From positions 151,017-215,016 of the forward strand of contig MKVQ01000049.1 of NCBI GenBank assembly GCA_001899635.1: DNA of 64,000 nt, given 5' to 3'. Below are positions 43,669 to 51,493 of the stretch, piece by piece. Below the pieces are notes generated by a model. It saw only the letters and a program-made list of their open reading frames with translations, searched no databases and was not told the DNA's origin. The stretch comes from Myxococcales bacterium 68-20. Its GTDB lineage: Bacteria; Myxococcota_A; Polyangia; Polyangiales; Polyangiaceae. The position numbers and the translations under genes are program-made. Position 1 is the stretch's first letter; each line of letters begins with the position of its first letter.

Positions 43669-45489
43669 ATGCGCATTCGGTCCGCGCGTTCGGTCCTGCT
43701 GCTCGCCCTCGTCGTTGCCGTCGGATGTGGAGCATCCGACGACGACCTTCCTCCCGGCGCCGCGTCGAGCGACGTCGATGGTGGCTCGAACGGCGGAGGA
43801 GGCGGAGGGGAGGGCGGGACATCGCCCGCGGAGCCGGAACGATGCGCGGCGCCGCCCTGCGCGGACGGGGAGCGATGCAAGGACCGCGTCGACTGCGCGT
43901 CGGGGGTCTGTGTAGACCGCACCTGTTTTCCGCCCGGCGCCGGCGACGGCATCAAGAACGGCGGCGAGACGGATGTCGACTGCGGTGGCCCTCCAGCGGG
44001 TGCGCCTCGCTGCGCGGACGGCAAGACCTGCCTGGTGGGCAGCGACTGCACGAGCCTCTCGTGCGAAGGCGGCGTCTGCCAGCCGCCGACGAAGACGGAC
44101 GGGATCAAGAACGGCACCGAGACGGACGTCGACTGCGGAGGTGGCGCACCGACGAACGCTCCGCGTTGTGAGACTGGCAAGAGCTGCGTCGAGACCGGCG
44201 ACTGCGACGCCGTCCTGTGCACGGGTGGCGTCTGCCAGTCGCCGACGAAGACGGACGGGATCAAGAACGGTACCGAGACGGACGTCGACTGCGGAGGCGG
44301 CGCCCCGACGAACGCTCCCAAGTGCGAGACCGGCAAGAGCTGCGTCGAGACCGGCGACTGCAACAACGTCGCGTGCAGCGGGAGCGTCTGCCAGCCGCCG
44401 ACGAAGACGGACGGTATCAAGAACGGCAGCGAGACGGACGTCGACTGCGGAGGCGGCGCGCCGACGAACGCCCCGCGCTGCGCGGTCGACAAGACGTGCA
44501 CCGATCATGGCGACTGCGCCTCGAGCGCGTGCGCGATGAGCGGCCCGAAGGCGGGGCGATGCGTGCCGTTCAAGAGCTGCGTGCAGAACAACGGCGGCTT
44601 CACCTGCGGTCGGAACGACTCGGACTTCGGAGATAACGTCGCTGCGCTCGAGAGTTGCTGCGAGACGGCCGCGCTCGCGGGGACGCCCACGAAGCTGAAT
44701 CGCTTCGCCATCACCGCGGGACGCATGCGTGCCTTCATCGAGCGGCTCAACGGGAACGTGCGCGGCTGGGTGCAGGCGCCCGCGACCAAGCCCGCGGGCT
44801 GGAGCTCGGCCTGGGACGTCCTCGTTCCGAGCACCGTCACCGAGGCGGAGATGATGCTCGGGCAGTACTGGAACAACGCGCCGAACGATCCGAACACGAC
44901 CACCGAGAGGCCGCACTCGAAGCGCTCCTGCGGCAACGATAGCTCCAACGGTCACACTTACTTCGTGAACGGAGAGGCGGGGCAGGTCTACTCGCAAGCG
45001 CAGCTCGATCCGAAGGTCCTCAACTGCGTCGGGTGGCATCTCGTCACCGCGTTCTGCGCCTGGGACGGCGGGCGCCTCGCGACCCAGGCCGAGCTGCGGA
45101 ACGCATTCTCGAACGGCGGGACCACCACCTGGCCGTGGGGGTATCCGGGGAGCCCCTACAACGGCGCGTACAACAAGGACGTCCAGGACGCCCGGCTCAA
45201 TCACAAGTACAACTACGGCTTTCCTGGGGGGACGCCCGCCACCAACCGCATCACCTGGTGGCTGTCGCCGCCGGGCCGCTTCTGGCGCGGCTGGAACGCG
45301 AACAAGATCGAGATTGCGGGCAACGTCCTCGAGTGGACGAGCGACCAGCAGTACAACTTCGCCTGGAACATGTCCTTCGAGAACCACGAAGGAACGATGA
45401 ACAACGGGGGCGATTGGCGGACGCCGAACGATCGAAGCGACGTTCCGAACGGCTACTACGCGCTCGGCGCACGCTGCGCCTATCCGTGA
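43669..45489 (+). CDS. Lipoprotein with 52-residue Cys repeats and SUMF1-type domain
   Basis: A 606-residue protein from ATG 43669. Lipobox VVAVGC (Cys about 19), then an Asp/Gly spacer, then four repeats of 52 residues (about 88-295), each of the form DGIKNGTETDVDCGG with six or so Cys. A formylglycine-generating-enzyme-like (SUMF1) fold occupies about 330-606 (WHLVTAFCAWDGGRLATQAE, then AGNVLEWTSD, then NNGGDWRTP near the end). The catalytic Cys pair of true FGE enzymes is absent, so a binding or structural role is likely. Predicted outer-membrane anchored. Confidence 0.85.
   Translation: MRIRSARSVLLLALVVAVGCGASDDDLPPGAASSDVDGGSNGGGGGGEGGTSPAEPERCAAPPCADGERCKDRVDCASGVCVDRTCFPPGAGDGIKNGGETDVDCGGPPAGAPRCADGKTCLVGSDCTSLSCEGGVCQPPTKTDGIKNGTETDVDCGGGAPTNAPRCETGKSCVETGDCDAVLCTGGVCQSPTKTDGIKNGTETDVDCGGGAPTNAPKCETGKSCVETGDCNNVACSGSVCQPPTKTDGIKNGSETDVDCGGGAPTNAPRCAVDKTCTDHGDCASSACAMSGPKAGRCVPFKSCVQNNGGFTCGRNDSDFGDNVAALESCCETAALAGTPTKLNRFAITAGRMRAFIERLNGNVRGWVQAPATKPAGWSSAWDVLVPSTVTEAEMMLGQYWNNAPNDPNTTTERPHSKRSCGNDSSNGHTYFVNGEAGQVYSQAQLDPKVLNCVGWHLVTAFCAWDGGRLATQAELRNAFSNGGTTTWPWGYPGSPYNGAYNKDVQDARLNHKYNYGFPGGTPATNRITWWLSPPGRFWRGWNANKIEIAGNVLEWTSDQQYNFAWNMSFENHEGTMNNGGDWRTPNDRSDVPNGYYALGARCAYP
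43930..44553 (+). repeat. 156-bp coding repeat, four copies
   Basis: Units start at about 43930 (diverged), 44086, 44242 and 44398; the last three are nearly identical at the DNA level. Period 156 bases equals 52 codons. They encode the Cys repeats of the preceding lipoprotein. Confidence 0.88.
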
Positions 45490-45498
45490 GCTCGCCGC

Positions 45499-45524
45499 GG
45501 CGGTGAAGCTTCGGCTTCGCCGCC
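45499..45524 (+). terminator. Hairpin with UUCG tetraloop after the repeat lipoprotein
   Basis: GGCGG-T-GAAGC over GCTTC-G-CCGCC (one U-G pair) closes the extra-stable C(UUCG)G loop, ten bases after the stop. No T-tract follows; it may end the transcript with Rho or protect its 3' end. Confidence 0.6.
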
Positions 45525-45719
45525 ACTCGAGCCCGGTAGGTCAGTGCCCGAGGTCGACCCCGGGAGCCGTCCGACGATGACGATGCTCATCGTCGCGTCG
45601 CGTGGTTCGTCGGGCAGCGATGAGGCCTCGGCGGTAGCGCCGGTCGCCTTCTCGGGCATCGGCCTTCGTACTGCTCGCGCGGCGGCTCGGTTCGCGTGTC
45701 GATCTGCTAGCGTCGCGGC

Positions 45720-46316
45720 GTGACGCCCGACCAGTACATCGCCAAAACTCCGGAGCCGAAGCGCTCCGAGCTCGCGCAGCTGCACGCGCTCATCCGCCGC
45801 GCCGTCCCGTCGTTCGAGCCGTACGTGGCCGGCAGCATGATTGGGTACGGTAAGTACCACTACCGCTACGAGAGCGGTCGCGAGGGTACCTCGTGTCGCG
45901 TTGGGCTCGCCGGAAACAAGACCGGCATCAGCGTCTACGTCACGTGCGTGGACGCGGGCGGCTGGCTCGCCGAACAGTGGAGGGACCGCCTCGGAAAAGC
46001 CGCTGTCGGCAAGTCGTGCATCCGCTTCAAGCGCCTCTCGGACATCGACCTCGGCGCTCTGACGAAGATTCTCGCGATCGCGAAGAAGCTCCCTGCGCCG
46101 GGCGAGGTCGGAGCGGCCGCGAAACAGGCGCGCACGAAGAAGGCTGCGTCGAAGACCGGCGGCGCGAAGAACGCCACGACGAAAGCCGTGGCGCGCAACG
46201 CTGGCGGATCGAAGTTGAAGGAGGCGGCCTCGTCGAAGAAGGCCTCGTCGAAGAAGGCTTCCTCGAAGAAGGCCTCCTCGAAGAAGGCCTCCTCGAAGAA
46301 GCGATCGGCTCGCTGA
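45720..46316 (+). CDS. DUF1801-like protein with histone-H1-like Lys tail
   Basis: A 198-residue protein from a GTG at 45720. The first ~125 residues look like the DUF1801 / YdhG family (an iron-chaperone-like or frataxin-like fold; SMIGYGKYHYRYESG, GISVYVTCVD). The last ~60 residues are Lys/Ala/Ser and end in five tandem KASSK-like units (15-bp DNA repeat, 46227-46301) and KRSAR. Such tails bind DNA in other bacteria. It may be nucleoid associated or just a low-complexity tail; function unknown. Confidence 0.75.
   Translation: MTPDQYIAKTPEPKRSELAQLHALIRRAVPSFEPYVAGSMIGYGKYHYRYESGREGTSCRVGLAGNKTGISVYVTCVDAGGWLAEQWRDRLGKAAVGKSCIRFKRLSDIDLGALTKILAIAKKLPAPGEVGAAAKQARTKKAASKTGGAKNATTKAVARNAGGSKLKEAASSKKASSKKASSKKASSKKASSKKRSAR
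46227..46301 (+). repeat. 15-bp tandem repeat, five copies
   Basis: Five consecutive GCCTCGTCGAAGAAG-type units (with GCT or TCC variants) encode the repeated Lys-Ala-Ser-Ser-Lys tail. Confidence 0.9.
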
Positions 46317-46656
46317 GCTCCTCGCGAGTGGCAGGTCGGTGCCTTCGCCTGCGGCGATTGCCGCCTCGAGCACGGCTGCAGATCGCCGGTATCGCCTCCG
46401 AGTCTCCGTGATCGCCGTCATCCAACGGCCCCGGCGCCGCCTCGCCGCTGGCGGGCGGCGCGCCGTCGGGGCGGGCAGACACCTGTCCTGAGGAGCATCT
46501 CGTTGCGCCGCCGCCGGTGAGTTGTAGCCGTACTCGCGCGGCTACGAACGTTAGGTCTTGCAGTCCGGTCGGAGGCGGCTATCTGGGGAAGACTCGAGTA
46601 TCGCGAGCCATCACTTGGTCGCGAACCGAGGCTCCGTGGGCGCCGGGAAGGCAAGC
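46317..46656. other. Intergenic region ahead of the ECF operon
   Basis: This 340-base gap probably contains the operon promoter. It has a 7-bp inverted repeat GTAGCCG-tactcgcg-CGGCTAC (46524-46545), followed directly by GAACGTTAGG, which could be part of an ECF-type -35 element. A ribosome-site-like GGGAAGG precedes the GTG at 46657. I see no other gene. Confidence 0.5.
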
Positions 46657-47712
46657 GTGTCGAAGCGAACTCAGGTCGCGCGTGGACTTTGCGGTCTCGT
46701 ACTGGTCTCGTGCGGCCTGCTCTGCTCCGACGCCAGCGCCGACGAGCCGGAGCCCCCGTCGTACCGCCTGCTCTGGATCCGAGAAGACGACGCCGGCTCG
46801 TGTCCGGGCCCGTCCTCGATCGCTCGCGGGGTACGAGAGAGGCTGGACTACGACCCATTTCGCGACGATGCGCGAGCGACCGTCGAGGCCCGTATCGACC
46901 GTTCCGGGGGTGTCTGGACGGTGTCGCTTCGATTCTCCGACGGCACGAGGGAAGCGACGAAGCGGTTCCAGAGTCCTTCCGCCGACTGCACAGCGGTCGC
47001 GCAAGCTGCAGAGCTTGCGATCAGCCTTGCCATTCAAGGGAACGAGCTTGCCCGAGCGGAGCGGGCGGACGGTCCTGCCGTACCCGAGCCGGAGGCTGGC
47101 CGAGCACCCAGTGGCCTCCCGAGCACCGGAGGCGATGCCGCGCGCACGAGCCCACCGCGCGCCGATGCGAAGCCCGGTCCGCTTCCGGCTCCGAAGCCTT
47201 CGCCGCCACCCTTTGCAGGGATGTTGGCCATCTCCGGCGTGGGAACGGTCGGGCTCTTGCCTCGCCCAGCGGTCGGTCTCGACGTTCACGGCTTGGTCCG
47301 GGTCCGGAGGGGGGTGTCCCTGTCGCTCGGCATGGCGCACGTCCCGGAGGTGCGCGCCGATGACCCGCTTTTCCGCCTGGGGTCGACCCTCGGGCGCGTC
47401 GGCGCCTGCGTCGACCCGACGGGCTCTGCGCGGCCTCGCCTCGTCGGATGCGTCCACGTCGAGCTCGGCAGTACAGTGGTCGTGGTGCGGGACCTCACGC
47501 CGCTCGCCCCGGGCTCGAAGGTCTTTGGCGGCTTCTCCGCCGGGCTCCTGTTCGTCCAGCCCTGGGAGCCGTTCGCCCTGCTGGTGGAAGCGGCAGCGAT
47601 GGTGCCTGTGCCCGCCTACGACTTCTCGGTCTCGGGCACGGGGCGCACCATCTACTCGTCCCCGTTGGTCAACGGCGTTCTCCGCGTCGGCGTGGGGTTT
47701 GGAGCCTTCTGA
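46657..47712 (+). CDS. Exported barrel-like protein heading the ECF operon
   Basis: A 351-residue protein from GTG 46657. Signal peptide ending near DASA-DEPEP. An N-terminal soluble domain (about 30-130) with YRLLWIREDDAGSC and two Cys is followed by a Pro/Ala linker and a C-terminal ~150 residues of alternating strands (GVSLSLGMAHVPEV; LFVQPWEPFALLVEAAAMV) typical of outer-membrane barrels. The first gene of the eight-gene operon. I recognise the architecture from myxobacterial proteins next to ECF sigma factors but no named family. Confidence 0.75.
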   Translation: MSKRTQVARGLCGLVLVSCGLLCSDASADEPEPPSYRLLWIREDDAGSCPGPSSIARGVRERLDYDPFRDDARATVEARIDRSGGVWTVSLRFSDGTREATKRFQSPSADCTAVAQAAELAISLAIQGNELARAERADGPAVPEPEAGRAPSGLPSTGGDAARTSPPRADAKPGPLPAPKPSPPPFAGMLAISGVGTVGLLPRPAVGLDVHGLVRVRRGVSLSLGMAHVPEVRADDPLFRLGSTLGRVGACVDPTGSARPRLVGCVHVELGSTVVVVRDLTPLAPGSKVFGGFSAGLLFVQPWEPFALLVEAAAMVPVPAYDFSVSGTGRTIYSSPLVNGVLRVGVGFGAF

Positions 47713-47713
47713 C

Positions 47714-47736
47714 GGAACGCGAAAGATTTTTTCGTC
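47714..47736 (+). promoter_or_regulatory. Possible ECF-type promoter ahead of the sigma gene
   Basis: GGAAC (47714-47718) and CGTC (47733-47736) resemble ECF -35 and -10 elements in the 82-base gap before the sigma gene, but the 14-base spacer is shorter than usual. Autoregulation is a guess. Confidence 0.3.
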
Positions 47737-47794
47737 GCCGGAGCGACATCCCGACACCCAGCAGGATGTGAGCGAGCTCGGCGACGCCTTGGCC

Positions 47795-48346
47795 ATGGAG
47801 CAATTCCCGCCGCGGGCGCAGGAGCTGGACGTCACCGTGATCTACAAGGAGCACGGGGCCTTCGTCTGGGCTTCGCTGTCGCGCCTCAGCGTGCGCGATG
47901 CCGACCTCGAAGACATGCTCCAGGAGGTCTTCGTCATCGCTCACGCGAAGCTCGCGTCCTTTCGCGGCGACGCTCACGTTCGGACGTGGCTGTTCGAGAT
48001 CTGCAGGCGCGTGGCGCGCAACTATCGCCGGAAGGCAAGTCATCGCCGCGAGACACAGTCGAGCGACGCCGTCGAGGTGGAGTCGCTCGAGAGGAACCCG
48101 GAGCAAGCGTTCGTACAGAGAGAAGAGCAGCGGCGTGTCGAAGAGATCCTCTGGAACATGGATGTCGACAAGCGGGCCATCTTCGTCATGTTCGAGGCGG
48201 AGCACCTGCGGGCCGAGGAGATCGCCGAGATGCTCGGCGTCCCGCCCAGCACGGTGAGATCGCGCATCGCCGCTGCGCGGAAGGAATTCGGAAAAGAGGC
48301 GCGCAGGCTGCACCTCCTCAACGAGAGTCGAGAGAAGAGAACGTGA
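47795..48346 (+). CDS. ECF-family RNA polymerase sigma factor
   Basis: A 183-residue protein from ATG 47795 (an in-frame GTG at 47768 adds nine residues). Sigma region 2 contains DLEDMLQEVFVIAHAKLASF and the -10-reading helix RTWLFEICRRVARNYRR; region 4 contains RAEEIAEMLGVPPSTVRSRI, the -35-reading helix-turn-helix. Size fits an ECF (group 4) factor. It is flanked by the barrel-like gene and a one-TM protein gene with which it is coupled by GTGA, and is likely to control this operon. Confidence 0.9.
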   Translation: MEQFPPRAQELDVTVIYKEHGAFVWASLSRLSVRDADLEDMLQEVFVIAHAKLASFRGDAHVRTWLFEICRRVARNYRRKASHRRETQSSDAVEVESLERNPEQAFVQREEQRRVEEILWNMDVDKRAIFVMFEAEHLRAEEIAEMLGVPPSTVRSRIAAARKEFGKEARRLHLLNESREKRT

Positions 48347-49095
48347 GCAGACTTCGTCCCTACACGACGAGCGACCCTTCGAGCGAGGAGGCCCGCCTCG
48401 TACGCCTCATCCCGTCCCCGCCTCCGATGTCGTCCGCGCAGGCGGCGCGGTGCAAAGAGCGTGTGTCGGACCTCGCGCGAGCGCCTCGGGTCACGCCGAA
48501 GCCGTGGCCTGCGTTCACGGCTATCGGCGCTGTCGTCGCGGTGGCGATTGCCGGCGGTAGCCTCGTCGTGAACCGAACGACCGCCTCGACCGCCCCGTCC
48601 GAGGCTGCAGAGGTGCAGACGCTTCCGCCGCCCGTGGCCGAGCCCCGCGCGCCGGAGCAGAGCGAAGCGGTTCACTCCGTGAGCATCGAATCGCTGCCGA
48701 GCGTCGGTCTGCCTGCCGCTCGCGTACCAAAGCGCGAAGCCGTACCCGCCGCTCCCCTGGCGGTGACTCCCTCACGAGCGGAGGCTCCCGAGAGCGAGGG
48801 CGGCGCCGATGCGCTCACGCGAGAGCTCCGCCTCGTCGACGGAGCGCGCGTCGAGCTCGCGGTTCGCCCGAGCCACGCCTACGATCTGTTGGTCCGTCAC
48901 GCCGCCGAGTTCCCGGGGGGACAGCTCGCGTCCGAGCGAGAAGTGCTTCTCGTCGACGCGCTCATCCGAACGGGCCGCCGTGCCGAGGCAGAGGCTCGTG
49001 CACGTGCGCTCGGCGCGCGTGAACCGGGGTCTCCTTACGCGCAGCGCGTCGACGCGCTCCTTTCATCGGCCGCTTCGAAGTCCGAGAGGAAATAG
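48343..49095 (+). CDS. One-TM protein, candidate partner of the sigma factor
   Basis: A 250-residue protein whose GTG overlaps the sigma stop. A ~55-residue cytoplasmic N-terminus with one Cys is followed by one transmembrane helix (about 57-75, FTAIGAVVAVAIAGGSLVV) and a Pro/Ala/Glu periplasmic region ending in a helical TPR-like domain (about 165-245; REVLLVDALIRTGRRAEAEA). Position and topology suggest an anti-sigma factor or sensor, but no zinc-binding HxxxCxxC anti-sigma motif is visible, so this is inference. Confidence 0.7.
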   Translation: MSRLRPYTTSDPSSEEARLVRLIPSPPPMSSAQAARCKERVSDLARAPRVTPKPWPAFTAIGAVVAVAIAGGSLVVNRTTASTAPSEAAEVQTLPPPVAEPRAPEQSEAVHSVSIESLPSVGLPAARVPKREAVPAAPLAVTPSRAEAPESEGGADALTRELRLVDGARVELAVRPSHAYDLLVRHAAEFPGGQLASEREVLLVDALIRTGRRAEAEARARALGAREPGSPYAQRVDALLSSAASKSERK

Positions 49096-49097
49096 TC

Positions 49098-50270
49098 ATG
49101 GGACGGTCCACTAGCCCGATCGTCGTGTCGGGTCTCCTCGGCATGCTGCTGCTTCAATGCCGGGTCGACGAGCGCATCGCGTACGAGCCGCCGGAGAGCC
49201 AGCCGGAGCTCGTCAACCCATCGGCGGTCGGGGATGCGGGCCTCGTCGGGTATTGCCCCTCGGACAAGTGCCCCGAGGCCTTCACGAGCTGTCCTGGCTC
49301 GCGATTCCTTTGCGACGTGAACCTGAAGACGGATCCGAACAATTGCGGCGCCTGCGGAGTGCAGTGCCCGAAGACCGAGCGCCCGGCGAACGGGATCTTC
49401 ACCGATCCCCACGATTTCGCGCGCTCGTGGAGCTGCGTCGACGGTCGCTGCGTTCTCGCGTGCAACGGCACGACCGCGATGGACTGCGACGGCTTCGTCG
49501 ACAACGGCTGCGAGACACTGCCGTCCAAGAATGACAGCTGCGGGGCCTGCGGAAACGTTTGTGCGGATCCCGCGAAGCCGTGTCTCAGCCAGCCTTCGGG
49601 CGAGTACGCCTGCGGTTGTCCACCAGGATGGGACTCATGTGGTCTCCCGCTCTGCCTACCGTTGCTCGACGACGATCTCCACTGCGGGGCGTGCTCCAAC
49701 CGCTGCAATCCGAACGGCGACGCCGGCGCTCCTCCCGCCAATGCCTATTACGGCTGTGCGGGAGGGGAGTGCGGACACCTCAAGTGCGTCGCGGGAATGG
49801 GCAATTGCGACGACGACTCAGCGAACGGATGCGAGACGCCGCTCACGACGAACCAGAATTGCGGCGCGTGCGACAATGCCTGTGCTGCCGGCCAGACGTG
49901 CCTCTTCGACAAGGTCGCCAACGGGTACAGATGCCTCTGCCCGCCCGGCTTGACGTACTGCGACCGGCAATGCGTCGACCTCTCGTCGGATGACAGCAAC
50001 TGCGGAACGTGCGGCAACATCTGCGGTGTCCCCGGCTCGAAGGTGCATGTTGGCCTCTGCTCCTACGGGACGTGCGCCTTCTCGTGCTCGACGGGCTGGG
50101 CGGACTGCAACGGCAACCCGCGAGACGGCTGCGAGGTCAACACGATGAGCGACCCGCAGAACTGCGGCGGCTGCGGCGTCATTTGCGACGGCATCGCCGG
50201 TCAGGCCTGCGCCGGCGGGCGTTGTGTGGTCGAGCCCTGCGATCAGGACGGAGGCGTGACCGCTCGATGA
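49098..50270 (+). CDS. Cys-rich lipoprotein with repeated N-C-G-x-C-G motifs
   Basis: A 390-residue protein three bases after the previous stop. Signal sequence with lipobox-like LLLQC (Cys about 21). About 45 cysteines follow, grouped in five or more ~60-residue modules each containing N-C-G-x-C-G-x-x-C (for example NNCGACGVQC, DSCGACGNVC, SNCGTCGNIC), a motif typical of myxobacterial surface proteins and similar to EGF/keratin-like spacing. All modules imply disulfides outside the cytoplasm. It ends in ATGA overlapping the next gene. Confidence 0.85.
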   Translation: MGRSTSPIVVSGLLGMLLLQCRVDERIAYEPPESQPELVNPSAVGDAGLVGYCPSDKCPEAFTSCPGSRFLCDVNLKTDPNNCGACGVQCPKTERPANGIFTDPHDFARSWSCVDGRCVLACNGTTAMDCDGFVDNGCETLPSKNDSCGACGNVCADPAKPCLSQPSGEYACGCPPGWDSCGLPLCLPLLDDDLHCGACSNRCNPNGDAGAPPANAYYGCAGGECGHLKCVAGMGNCDDDSANGCETPLTTNQNCGACDNACAAGQTCLFDKVANGYRCLCPPGLTYCDRQCVDLSSDDSNCGTCGNICGVPGSKVHVGLCSYGTCAFSCSTGWADCNGNPRDGCEVNTMSDPQNCGGCGVICDGIAGQACAGGRCVVEPCDQDGGVTAR

Positions 50271-51493
50271 GCACAAGAACCTTGGCACTTGTTTCCTTCG
50301 CTTGCCTGTCTGGATTGGCGGTGCTCGCCGCGTGCGCGACCGACGGAAGCGCCCCTGTCGCCTCCGCCGGCGACGAGGAGAGCAAGGTCCCGTCCGCCGA
50401 CGCCGCGATCGACGTGCTCTCGGATGCCGGCGACGCGGGCACCTGCGAGGATTGCGAGTACTTCCCGGCGACGTGCTCCGCGGACGTCCTCTGTCCGAAT
50501 GAGCTCTTCGCCGCGAGCGGCAGCTTCGATCCCCGGAGCGCGGTGAACGTCATCCGAGGGCGTTCCGAGAACGATGTCTGGCTTGGAGCATCGGTCGGTG
50601 CAGTTGCCCACTTCGACGGAGCCGGGTGGACGCGCGCGGACGTCGAACGGGAATCGATCCGCGCGTTCTGGCTCCGTGAAGACGGGGAGATATCGTTCGC
50701 GACGCTCGAACGGCTGTTCAGCCGTGTCCTCGACGACGGAGACGGCGGCGCTCCCTCGACGGATTGGGCTCCTCGCGCGACGGCGAGCTCGGCGACCGAG
50801 TACGGCTGGTGGCGGAGGTTGCTCAACGCGACATGGGCGAACCCCGGCTCGGAGTGGAGCTGGGCCGCGACGGAGGTGCTCTCGTGCGCGAACTTCTCAT
50901 GTCAGGTCAACCCTGACCTTCGGACGAGCGGGCTCTGGCGCCTCCGGCGGTCGCCTTCCGGTGCGTTCGAGATCACGAGGGTCATCTCCCCCGAGGTGTG
51001 TCAGGCGACCTCCTGCGAGGGCATGACGGGCCTTCACGCCTCCTCGGCGAACGATCTCTGGGCGGTCGGTCACACGGGCGCTGCGATTCGAATTACCGAT
51101 CCCGACAGCGACACGCCCGCGCTCCGTCGGTTCAACACGCAGACCTGGCTCTCGCTCTACGGAGTGTGGGCGGCCTCCGAGACGGACGCCTGGGCTGTCG
51201 GAGCGCACGGAGTCGTTCGCCACTACACGGGGCACTCCGTGATCTGGGACATCGTCTCGGATGTCCCGACCACGCAGGATCTCAATGCGGTTTGGGGATC
51301 GTCACCGTCCGACGTCTGGGCCGTCGGCGATGCCGGGACCGTCCTCCACTACGACGGGAAGGCATGGTCGCGCGTGAAGATCGCGGGCCTCGGCGCGCGC
51401 CGGCCGAAGCTCACCACCGTGTGGCTCGGTTCGCCGGGGCACGTCTGGATCGGCGGTCAGGGCGTCGTTCTCTCTCTCGGAGGTAAGCCGTGA
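50267..51493 (+). CDS. SDVWAVG-type propeller lipoprotein
   Basis: A 408-residue protein. Lipobox AVLAAC (Cys about 23). From residue ~95 the sequence is a propeller with repeated blades such as SENDVWLGA, ANDLWAVGHTG, ETDAWAVGAHG and SDVWAVGDAG, each followed by a hydrophobic strand. These blades resemble bacterial 'DVWAVG' repeats in adhesion-like proteins. Starts ATGA, ends GTGA, so translation is continuous with both neighbours. Confidence 0.85.
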   Translation: MSTRTLALVSFACLSGLAVLAACATDGSAPVASAGDEESKVPSADAAIDVLSDAGDAGTCEDCEYFPATCSADVLCPNELFAASGSFDPRSAVNVIRGRSENDVWLGASVGAVAHFDGAGWTRADVERESIRAFWLREDGEISFATLERLFSRVLDDGDGGAPSTDWAPRATASSATEYGWWRRLLNATWANPGSEWSWAATEVLSCANFSCQVNPDLRTSGLWRLRRSPSGAFEITRVISPEVCQATSCEGMTGLHASSANDLWAVGHTGAAIRITDPDSDTPALRRFNTQTWLSLYGVWAASETDAWAVGAHGVVRHYTGHSVIWDIVSDVPTTQDLNAVWGSSPSDVWAVGDAGTVLHYDGKAWSRVKIAGLGARRPKLTTVWLGSPGHVWIGGQGVVLSLGGKP

